Source: Schistocerca nitens (taxonomy: Eukaryota; Arthropoda; Insecta; Orthoptera; Acrididae). Taken from it: a stretch of 64,000 nucleotides of DNA. Made by a program: the position numbers and the translations under genes. The notes under the pieces are model-generated. The model searched no databases and was not told the origin of the DNA. It saw only the letters and a program-made list of their open reading frames with translations. Shown one piece after another: positions 55,647-64,000 of the stretch. The stretch lies in the NCBI RefSeq assembly GCF_023898315.1, contig NC_064622.1:351769234-351833233 (forward strand), in the 5' to 3' direction. Numbering within the stretch: position 1 is the first letter of the stretch; each line of letters begins with the position of its first letter.

Positions 55647-56091
55647 GTGGTAACTTAAATCGGCCGCCGTCCTGTAGTACATGTCGGACCCGCGTGTCGC
55701 CACTGTGTGATCGTAGACCGAGCGCCACCACACGGCAGGTCTAGAGAGACGGACTAGCACTCGCCCCAGTTGTACGGACGACATTGCTAGCGACTACACG
55801 TACGAAGCCTTTCTCTCATTTGCCGAGAGACAGTTAGAATAATAGCCTTCAGCTAAGTCCATGGCTACGACCTAGCAAGGCGCCATTAACCATATCTGGA
55901 GAGAGTCTCACTTGTATTATCAAGAGCAATGTACAACAAGAAATTAAAGTTAAGTATACGAGAAGCTCCGTTCTTTTCTTTATAGCTTTCATCACGTATC
56001 CTGTTTCAGACTTCACGCCAGTCGGCGTGTGTGTACGTGTGCCTTTCGGCTACCCCTCACTGTGGACTGGCTGCCTTGTCAGTCCACTACA
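55614..56091 (+). repeat. 3' LTR
   Basis: Near-identical partner of 51663-52137. A 3-bp ATA insertion (GAATAATAG) and one deletion account for the length difference. It ends CTACA, whereas the left copy ends CTAC followed by T. Confidence 0.92.
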
Positions 56092-56099
56092 GTTCTTGC

Positions 56100-58010
56100 T
56101 TATATATTTATTGTAGATTCAAAAAACTCTTTGTATTACAAAGTTTACACTTACTAAGTAAAATTACTGATCAGTTGCCCAACTCTGCCCCTTATTATGA
56201 CTGCGCGATCTAATACCAATAACGCGAAATGACTGACATCATCTACGTACCAAACACCAGAAGCAACTACTTTCAAAGATGATCTACGGTGGTGTGGAAT
56301 CTCAGTGGAAATAAACTAACGTGATCACAGCTGTTTAGCTTTATAGCCCTAATACGCCGAAGCAATTTGCGATGTCACCGTATGTACGGCGTTCAGTGAG
56401 TCGAAGCGATGGTTCTCGTACTCGTCTGCGACGATGGAAGAACTCCAGCCACAAATAAACTCTTTCAAACACTAGGACGGCAGAAGGCCGTCCTCTAACT
56501 AATATACTCTAATACTGTTTTCTCCTCTCTGTGTTCTACAGATGAGAAACGCGAACTCCCAGCCACAAGGACGGAGTTCAGATAACGTCTCAATGTAAGT
56601 ATAGGCAGAGGAAGTGCTCTCATTTATTGACCGCTGGATACTCAACGACGACTTCCAACCCGGAGGTGAAGTCCAGAATAGCATTCGCAGTGGTACAGTG
56701 CCTAACTGTTCTAACTATAAACTCTCCTGAGAGAAAAGACGGCAAGTCCGTCTGGTTCCGAGCGACCATGACACATGGGCGCTCACAACGGCAGATCTCG
56801 TCTCTTTACCGCTGGCCTCCCAGCGGGGCTCAGCTCCCCACCGTCGTAATTCCGAAAACGAATCATATTCCCGAAACCACGGAATATTCTCCCTCTCTAC
56901 AGATTCTTCCGAACGCCGACAACCATATTTTAGTCTTTTGTCGTCCAGCGCGGAATGTTTGCGAGGAAATACCTATACTCACACAATGGTACGCTTCTGA
57001 GTAAAAATCCTTGGAAATAACCCAGTCTGCGTGGTTTCCGAGGTGCCGCTTCTTCGTTCCTCTCACCTGCGTCCAAGATTTGCAAAGTTCGGAAGTGTTA
57101 TCCGGTTATCCCTCCGGCCCTACTACAATAGCGGTCGGCCCTCACCCTATTGTGCTCCAGAGCTCAGGTGCCACGACGTCCGTATAGCTGCTTCCTGTGT
57201 TTAAGCAGGACCAACACCTGTGCGGGCCTTCCATCCAGAGCTTGAGTTCTGCCTGCCGTTTCATCTCCACTGGCGTTCCAACCTCTACTGGTATAGGCAA
57301 TCAGTCATTACGCCCTTCTGATAATGAAGACACTCCGTCACCTTTCATGAATATTTACAAGGCATACGTGACAGTGTCAGTCTCCTTTAAGTATTCATAT
57401 ATACGATGTACAACCTACCACATGATACCTAATTGTGTTTGCAGATCACGGCAAAGTATGTGGATGAGTTCTTGTAAGGTGCGAAATTATAGCCACCTTA
57501 CAGTAGATATAAATGTAGTCCCAGTACTTTGTACATGCCACTGTTAAGCCGTTATCCATACAAGAAAATGATTGCTATTTGTTAAATGAACATCCTGTGA
57601 CACTTCCACGGTGGCGTTTGGCAGAATTGTGGTGAAATCTGGTGACAATGTAACGCCATTAACCTTACACCTCACATGATCTTTTGAGCTGTGGCCTTTC
57701 CTTTCGCGTGTGCCGACACCTTGCTGTCTGAGGCGTCGCCGAGCCCTAGCGTGATGTCGCAGGGGTCCTCGCTTTTACAGCATTACAGAGGAAGGTTACA
57801 GACACCTTTGAGCTAAATTTTAAACTTCTGAGTCACAATGGAGACAATTATGAACTTTCGAAAAAGTGTTGCGCAATATACATTGTTCTATTTGTATGCA
57901 TCTGAAGACCAGTGCGTTTCGTAGCATTGTTACTTAATAGAGCAATATTTTCAGCAAATTCCAAGATATTAATTTTGGTCTTGAATTAGGCTTTACCTTA
58001 TTATAATCCA
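56100..58010. other. No recognised feature
   Basis: A 125-codon plus ORF (56627-57004) and a 116-codon ORF (57197-57547) have no recognised domain. A short stem GGACGGC/GCCGTCC lies at about 56473. The segment could be old retrotransposon, but I found no repeat pair. Confidence 0.35.
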
Positions 58011-58025
58011 TACATCCATACATAT

Positions 58026-58339
58026 GACAACAGCCTTGCCACAGTGGTTGCAGCACCGAAGTTAAGCGCTGTTTGGCTTGGCTAACACTTTGATGAGTCA
58101 CCGTCCGGGTCTGACGAGTACTGTTAGCAGGTGGGGTGCACTCAGCCCATGAGAGGCCAATTGAGGAGCTAGCCTACTGCACTGAGAAGTGCCGACACTG
58201 GTCACGAAAACTGACAACGGCCGGGAGAGTGGTTTGCTGCCACTCCATATCTGAATCCAGAGACCCTAAGGGCTGCGGATGACACTGCGGCTGGTCGCTA
58301 CCGTTGGGCCTTCAAGGCCTGTTCGGATGGTGTATAACG
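58026..58339 (+). mobile_element. 5S rRNA-derived SINE (SINE3-like)
   Basis: The head contains CACCGAAGTTAAGCGCTGT and a TGATGAGTCACCGTCCGGGT segment. These correspond to the internal control region of 5S rRNA (ATCACCGAAGTTAAGC, GGATGGGTGACC). The body includes GGCCGGGAGAG, and the 3' end is GTTGGGCCTTCAAGGCCTGTTC. A perfect 11-bp duplication TCCATACATAT flanks it (58015-58025, 58340-58350). A tail fragment of the family is at 29600. Confidence 0.85.
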
Positions 58340-58350
58340 TCCATACATAT

Positions 58351-58640
58351 TATAAAAATGGATGTAATTATGTCTGTAGGTTTGACATCTCCTCCTAACC
58401 CACTGGACCGATTTCAACCAAATTTTGAACACACATCACTCACTACAAGGAAAGATTGCTGTGGGGGTAGGAACCACCTACCTATCAAAGGAGTGAAGGC
58501 GGTGGTGGAAAATAAGTGTAGCCCACATAAGTAAATATCCAGACTTTATTCTCCCAGTATTTGAGAATAAGAGCACTTAGTATCTTTGCAACAAACTTTA
58601 CACATAATTTCAAACCTTGAAGAGTCTTTTTCTCGACACA
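58351..58640 (+). repeat. Helitron-like repeat, left part
   Basis: TTATAAAAATGGATGT, then CTGTGGGGGTAGGAACCACC and ACCTATCAAAGGAG, as in the copy at 21212. The mariner at 58651 interrupts it, and a matching later part (CATACATTGTTCAGGAGA) resumes at about 60070. Confidence 0.55.
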
Positions 58641-58650
58641 AAATTGCTTA

Positions 58651-60057
58651 TTGATGGCGTTGGTAGGCAGTAGTAGTGTTGCTTGAGGTTAAGAAACTGA
58701 CCGACAGGTGACAGAGAGATGCTACAACGCAGGAGAAGGCAGTCCCGCTGTCAACATGCATCGTGATTGAGCAGAGATTTGTGATGCAATTTTTTGTAGA
58801 GAATGAGTCAAACCAATCGAAATTCATTGCAAAGTGATAGCGCAATATGATTTTTCGTGTTTGTCGTTGCAGCAAGTCTATAAGTGATGTAGGAAGTTTA
58901 AAAATGGTGTGATTTCTGCGCAGGATGCCCCAACACTAGGGCAGGGTCACTACGTGTGTGTAATGAGAGACAAGAACATTGCTTTAGAGGAGGAATTTCT
59001 AAAGGAGAATATGTATGACTCTGGATGAAATAGACACAGAGTTCAAGATTGGTATTGGTTTAGCACAGAATATTGTTCACAATGTAGTGCACTTCAAGAA
59101 GATGTCTGCCAGATGGGTGCCATCTCAGTTGAGTGCCGAATTGAAAGAGCTCCGCTTCGACGCCTGTGAAGAAATTTTACATTTCCACGTCGAAGATGAT
59201 GCATTTCTGGGAAATCTTGTTACAGGAGATGAGACCTGGGTCCAGTATCAGCAATCAGAAATGTGAAAGTCAAGCAAGGAATAGCACCACAGATAAAAAA
59301 TAAAAATAAAAATAAAAAAAATATTCGCACTCAACCATCTGCTAGAAAAGTCATGTTCATTCTACTTTTGGATGCAAATGTAGAATTATATATCTTATTC
59401 CGACATACTGAAAAATCAGCTTCGCCCTGCGATCAAGAGTAAAGGACGAGGACTTCTGAATTCAGGAGTATTGCTACGCCATGACAACGTCCGACCACAT
59501 ACAGTCGAGCCGGCCGGAGTGGCCGTGCGGTTCTGGGCGCTACAGTCTGGAGCCGAGCGACCGCTACGATGGCAGGTTCGAATCCTGCCTCGGGCATGCA
59601 TGTGTGTGATGTCCTTAGGTTAGTTAGGTTTAATTAGTTCTAAGTTCTAGGCGACTGATGACCTCAGCAGTCAAGTCGCATAGTACCCAGAGCCATTTGA
59701 ACCATTTTGAACATACAGTCGAGACTATTCAGGAAATTAAATATGAATGTCTGGCACATCCTCTTCCTTTTTAACCAGATCTCGGTCCTAGTAACTTTAT
59801 CTCCTTGGTACACTCAAATACGCAATGGGACGCAGGAATATCAGAAGTGGCCAAAAGGTGAAAACCACAATACACGACTGACTACACACATGACCAAAAG
59901 AATTCTTTCCTCGTGGTACCTATGCATTTTCAAAGCGATAGAATATGTGTATTCATCATCAGGAGACTATATGGAAAAGTGACATGTAAGTTCTTTGTTC
60001 ATTGTTACAATTAAAAATATTATAGCACTTTTAAGGTTTTTGTTTGAATCGCCCTCA
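58651..60057 (+). pseudogene. Mariner relic split by SINE
   Basis: TA lies at 58649-58650 and 60058-60059, with weakly matching ends (TTGATGGCG and complement TGAGGGCG). The plus frame at 59015-59266 reads FKKMSARWVPSQLS and GNLVTGDETWVQYQ, the mariner WVP-L and catalytic TGDE-W motifs. A later frame keeps SACWKVMF-like text (about 59330). The region around the second Asp is followed by a SINE at 59510. Stops are frequent. Confidence 0.8.
59510..59710 (+). mobile_element. SINE family 1
   Basis: Plus copy with box A GGCCGTGCGGTTCTGGGC and box B GGTTCGAATCC. A perfect 13-bp duplication ACATACAGTCGAG flanks it (59497-59509, 59711-59723). Confidence 0.95.
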
Positions 60058-60059
60058 TA

Positions 60060-60324
60060 TGTCATAACATCATACATTGTTCAGGAGAGATGTCATTATT
60101 ATTGAGATGCATGAAAAACAGCCACACTATGCATGATGTTTAAATATACTATTCGTTTGCTACTAATTCTTTTTGCAACACATTTTCCAGAAAATATTCA
60201 CATATGGTGCTTAATGTAACTACAAACTTATGTAACTGAAAGACACATAGATCAGGAAACATGATGTTTGAACCATTCACCTGTGTGGAAACGAAGCTAC
60301 ATGGTGAAATTCTCTAGAGATACA
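60060..60324. repeat. Helitron-like repeat, right part
   Basis: CATACATTGTTCAGGAGA and flanking text match the 21.5-kb repeat (about 21568-21590). The relationship is weak beyond that block. Confidence 0.45.
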
Positions 60325-60698
60325 TTTTTTTCCTTTATTGTATTTCAATTCACAATCGGGAGAGGGCTGGCAGCAGCATATGCACTACTCTTCAGCCAAA
60401 AGACATAGAACAAACAATAGAAGACATTTAAAAATAACAAAGGAGAAAACATGGCGCACAGAGATACAGAAAAGGGGGAACATCATGGAAGACAATAGAC
60501 AAAAAAGGGGCGACTGTAAAATGGAGATAAAAACCGTAAAAAAGTAGCACACAAAAAAAACCACACAGTGGGACAATTAAAAGAACACGAGGCGCAGTAT
60601 GACTGGAGCATAAAACTATTGATGGATGGCATAACAGAGGATATGATGGATGAGGGATTTGTAGCTGTGAAGGATGGTGGAAGAATGCAATACAGACA
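60325..60698 (-). pseudogene. LINE 3' end, deleted tandem copy
   Basis: Begins with a T-run and CCTTTATTGTATTTCAATTC, like the adjacent LINE's end at 60700 (CTTTATTGTGATTTCATTC). It shares the GAGGGCTG-CAGC and CTCTTCAGCC blocks. Its right part (GGATTTGTAGCTGTGAAGGATGG region, 60655) matches the LINE at about 61790, so about 700 bp between are deleted. Confidence 0.75.
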
Positions 60699-62815
60699 CT
60701 TTTTTTTTCTTTATTGTGATTTCATTCCCCTGCTCCATATGGGCAGGGGAGGGCTGTCAGCGGCACAATCCGCCGCTCTTCAGCCGAGTGACATGGCAAC
60801 TAAAGTAAGAATAAAATGTTACATACATAAGGCGATAAAAAAGGGGAACATTAAACAGAGTAAAAGGAGAAAACGGAGGTAAAAAATAGACTGACATGGA
60901 GAGGAGGTAAAAAATAGACTGACATGGAGACGTTCATGGTGGACAGTTAAAAAAGCCACCAGAAAGTTAAAAAGCACAGTTGGCGATTCTTAAAACACAG
61001 AGAAAACACTGAATGGACATGCGCAGGTTAAAAGTCGGCCACAGTATTAAAAACACTCCAGAACAACACACTTAAAACCTACTTGTAGCACACACGATAA
61101 AGAATAAAATTGCCAGGTGGGACCTGGCGAGGGAAAGGTCAGAGAGGATGGAAAAGGAGGGGAGAGCAAGGGGCAGCAGGGTAAGCGGCGGGATGAAGAG
61201 AGTAGGGGCATCAGCAGGTACATGAAGAGTCAGGAGACAAGTGGGGTGGGAGATGAAGAGGGAAGACAGGGCAGGAGGGAGTGCAGAGACACTGAAAGGG
61301 GGCACAAGAGAGGGAGGGGGAGTAGGAGGGGGAAGCCGCTCACGAGGAGAGAGGGGGAGGAGAGGGAGCCCTGAGGAGGGGGCAGGGTTAGAGTTGGTAG
61401 GAAGGGTAGATGTCAGGGCAAAGCTCATCATCTGGGAGGGGTAGACGGTGGAAGTTGCGTTGGGAAAGGAGATGGAGGGTGTGGAAATGGAGAGAGGGTG
61501 GGACACAACGGTAAAGGTGCGGCAACTGGTTGGGGGTGGAGAGGAAGGGAGACACCAGGGGATGAGGGGGATCAAGGCGGCGGACAATACATGGTGTGCG
61601 GATGTATTCAACGAAAAGGAGAAGGTGGGGGAAGGGGATGAGGTCGTAGAGGCTGCGCGTGGGGGACGGAAGGCGGATGCGGAAGGCGAGGAAGAGCACA
61701 TGGCGTTCGAGGATTTGGAGGGCTTTATAGAACCGGGGAGGGGCGGAAATCCAAGCTACACTGGCATAACAGAGGATGGGGCAGATCAAGGATTTGTAGG
61801 TGTGAAGGATGGTGGAAGGATGCAGACCCCACGTCTGGCCGGACAGGAGTTTCAGGAGGCGGAGGCGGTTGTGAGCTTTGTTTTGGATGGTAAGGAAATG
61901 GGGAGTCCAGGTGAGGTGGCGGTCAAGTGTGAGGCCAAGATATTTGAGGGTAGGAGTGAGATGGATAGGACGGCCATAAATGGTGAGGTAGAAATCATGG
62001 AGGTGGAAGGAGCGGGTGGTGCGGCCTATGATGATCGTCTGGGTCTTGGAGGGATTGATATGGAGGAACCACTGGTTGCACCAAGCAGTGAATTGGTCGA
62101 GGTGGGTTTGGAGGGTATGTTTGTACCGTTGAAGGGTAGGATAAAGGTCTAGGAAGGCGGTGTCATCAGAAAACTGGAGAAGATGGTGGGGGAGGTTTGG
62201 GCATATCAGCAGTGTACAGGAGATAGAGGGGAAAGGACAGAACCTTGGGGCACACCAGCAGAGGGATAGAAAGTACAGGAGTTGGAATTGTGGATAGTCA
62301 TATAGGAGGGACGATGGAAGGAAGCAACGAGACGGACGAAGTTGATGGGGAGAGCATAGGTCTGAAGAGGAGCCTGGGATGCCAGACACGGTCATAGGCG
62401 TTCTGGAGATCAAGGGAAACAAAGATAGGGGAGCGACGGGAGTTAAGTTGGGCGGAAAGAAGATTGGTAAGGTTAAGGAGCTGGTCGTCGGGGGAGAAGG
62501 AAGGCCGGAAGCTACATTGGGTAAGGGGAAGGAGGTGGTGCTGGTTAAGATGGCGGTGAATACGGTCAGAGAGGTTGGCCTTGAAGACCTTACTGATCAC
62601 GGAGGTGAGGCAGATGGGACGATAGGAAGAGGTATCAGAGGGGGGTTTGTTAGGTTTAGGGAACAAGAGGACACGGGAAGTCTTCCACAGGTCAGGGTAA
62701 AATCCAGTGGAGGACATTGTACAGGGTAGTAAGGAAAGACAGGAAGGATGGGGGGGATTCCTTGAGGTGGCGGTAGGTGACGCCATCATGACCAGGGGCG
62801 GTGCACACACAGGTA
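60699..62815 (-). pseudogene. Jockey/CR1-like LINE, 5'-truncated
   Basis: The 3' T-run is at 60701. The minus frame 62810-62298 has TSSYRPICLTSVISKVF, LTQCSFRPSFSPDDQLL and FVSLDLQNAYDRVWHPRLL (catalytic Asp). The frame 62422-61388 has LLQFSDDTAFLDLYPTL (catalytic DD), CNQWFLHINPSKTQTI, TPTLKYLGLTLDRHLTW, SLICPILCYASVAW and further C-terminal text. The palm is split by a frameshift between the two frames. About 650 bp of purine-rich (on plus) 3' sequence follow. The endonuclease is absent. Confidence 0.88.
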
Positions 62816-62817
62816 AA

Positions 62818-62867
62818 GGCGGTCCTAAACTACTGGATCGATTTCAGCACAATTTGGTACACATATA
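62818..62867 (+). repeat. Helitron-like repeat fragment
   Basis: CTGGATCGATTTCAGCACAA and TTGGTACACATATA match the consensus start of the repeat family at 21250 and 58390. It is cut by the next transposon. Confidence 0.6.
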
Positions 62868-64000
62868 CAGGGTGGTCCATTGATCGTGACTGGGCCAAAT
62901 ATCTCACAAGTAAGCGTCAAATGAAAAAACTACAAAGAACGAAACTTATCTAGCTTGAAGGGGCAAACCAGATGGCGCTGTGGTTGGTCCGGTAGATCGA
63001 GCTGACATAGGTCAAACGGATATCAACTGCTTTATTTCAAATAGGAACCCCCATTTTTTATTACGTATTCGTGTAGTATGTAAAGAAATATGAATGTTTT
63101 AGTTGGACAACTTTTTTCGCTTTGTGATAGATGGCGCTGTAATAGTCACAAAGATATGGCTCACAATTTTAGACGAACAGATGGTACCAGGTAGGTTTTT
63201 TAAATTAAAATACAGAACCTCAACGCATTTGCAATACGTGTAACGACATTCCTCTCAACAGCGAGTAGTTCGCCATCCTTAATGTTCGCACATGCATTGA
63301 CAATGCGCTGACGCATGTTGTCAGGCGTTGTCGGTGGATCACGATAGCAAATATTCTTCAACTTTCCCCACAGAAAGAAATCCGGGGACGTCAGATCCGG
63401 TGAACGTGCGGGCCATGGTATAGTGCTTCGACGACCAATCCACCTGTCATGAAATATGCTATTCAATACCGCTTCAACCGCACGCGTGCTATGTGCCGGA
63501 CATCCATCATGTTGGAAGAACATCGCCATTCTGTCTTGCAGTGAAACATCTTGTAGTAACGTCGGTAGAACATTACGTAGGAAATCAGCATACATTGCAC
63601 CAATTAGATTGCCATCGATAGAATGGGGGCCAATTATCCTTCCTCCCATAATGCCGCACCATACATTAAGCCTCCAAGGTCACTGATGTTCCACTTGTCG
63701 CAGCCATCGTGGATTTTCCGTTGCCCAATAGTGCATATTATGCTGGTTTACGTTACCGTTGTTGATGAATGACGATTCGTCGCAAAATAAACGCGTGCAA
63801 AAAATTTGTCATCGTCCCGTAATTTTTCTTGTGCCCAGTGGCAGAACTGTACACGAGGTTCAAAGTCGTCGCCATGCAATTTCTGGTGCATAGAAATATG
63901 GTACGGGTGCAATCGATGTTTATGTAGCATTCTCAACACCGACGTTTTTGAGATGCCCCATCCTCGGACAATTTGTCTGCCGCTGATGTGCGGATTAGTC
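62868..64000 (-). mobile_element. IS630/Tc1-like transposon, runs off window
   Basis: Starts after TA (62866-62867) with CAGGGTGGTCCATTGATCG. The minus-strand transposase follows after about 300 bp of noncoding terminal region and continues past 64000. Confidence 0.8.
63200..64000 (-). pseudogene. IS630/Tc1-like transposase, partial, frameshifted
   Basis: The frame 63649-63200 reads MGGRIIGPHSIDGNLIGAMY, then MAMFFQHDGCPAHSTRAV (second catalytic Asp), then RWIGRRSTIPWPARSPDLTSPDFFLWGKLK (quoted region 63450-63330; third acidic position is Asp) and the C-terminus. The frame 63939-63748 has HKHRLHPYHI and LHGDDFEPRVQFCHWAQEKL. A frameshift between about 63650 and 63770 separates the two, in the INNGNVN-like region after the first catalytic Asp. 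The N-terminus is outside the window. It is the same group as the DUF4817 relics at 25331, 34630 and 46110. Confidence 0.82.

Larger units (their letters stand above)
51663..56091 (+). mobile_element. Ty3-type LTR element lacking RT and RNase H
   Basis: The LTRs of about 475 bp (51663-52137, 55614-56091) are nearly identical. I count about six substitutions and two small indels, close to 98-99 percent identity. Target duplication GTTCT lies at 51658-51662 and 56092-56096. The primer site follows the left LTR and the polypurine tract GGGGGAGGAA precedes the right LTR. The 3.48-kb interior is one long ORF for Gag, protease and integrase. The RT and RNase H that normally lie between protease and integrase are missing in frame. 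It must depend on RT from a relative, yet its gene has stayed open. Confidence 0.93.

Noticed and set aside
61117..62152. Glycine- and glutamate-rich plus-strand proteins up to 234 codons
   Set aside because: They are antisense to the LINE RT and its 3' sequence; composition and overlap explain them.

Overview
The window looks like repeat-dominated intergenic DNA from a large arthropod genome. The abundant tRNA-derived SINE, whose tail carries a run of GGTTAGTTAGGTTTAAGTAGTTC type, is one I associate from memory with grasshoppers and locusts (Orthoptera, Schistocerca-like). That assignment is recall, not a search result. I find no host protein-coding gene, rRNA gene or CRISPR array. Nearly all recognisable coding sequence is transposon-derived and most of it is broken.

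Layout. 1-2.7 kb: a mariner-derived MITE, a 144-bp tandem duplication, a Tc1-like relic and a long inverted repeat. 2.7-8.1 kb: an LTR element with virtually identical 620-bp LTRs but no gag-pol, only an antisense integrase scrap inside. 8.1-13.8 kb: a GT microsatellite, a SINE inserted in another SINE, a Penelope-like remnant, a mariner and a Ty3 fragment. 13.8-17.25 kb: a piggyBac-like element (TTAA targets, matching ends) split by a complete Tc1 copy and a LINE fragment. 17.3-22.3 kb: two more Tc1 relics, SINEs and a Helitron-like purine-rich repeat. 22.9-26.1 kb: a 5'-truncated CR1-like LINE whose empty target site survives as a neighbouring duplicate, a perfect 97-nt hairpin, and a DUF4817-type transposase relic. 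26.5-29.4 kb: LINE and SINE debris and a GC-rich direct repeat. 29.46-32.6 kb: a mariner relic containing a second Tc1 copy with an intact 340-aa transposase, then another Tc1-like relic. 34-45 kb: RTE-like LINEs (one nearly full length, 41.66-44.91 kb), a DUF4817 relic, and a Tc1-like relic hosting a 437-bp SINE with a tRNA-Thr-like centre. 45-51.5 kb: SINEs, a transposase relic, and a LINE split by a Tc1-like element that itself holds two SINEs. 51.66-56.09 kb: a complete Ty3-type LTR element with an uninterrupted 1149-codon ORF encoding Gag, protease and integrase but no reverse transcriptase or RNase H, and with the first integrase catalytic Asp replaced by Ala. 58-64 kb: a 5S-rRNA-derived SINE, a mariner split by a SINE, a Jockey/CR1-like LINE and a further transposon running off the right edge.

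The window works as a record of nested insertion. Two structures look recent and possibly still mobilised in trans: the coding-less LTR element and the RT-less Ty3 element. One structure looks potentially autonomous: the Tc1 copy at 29.7-31.1 kb. Stretches called empty below are those where I recognised nothing; they may hold older repeats that only a library search would reveal.
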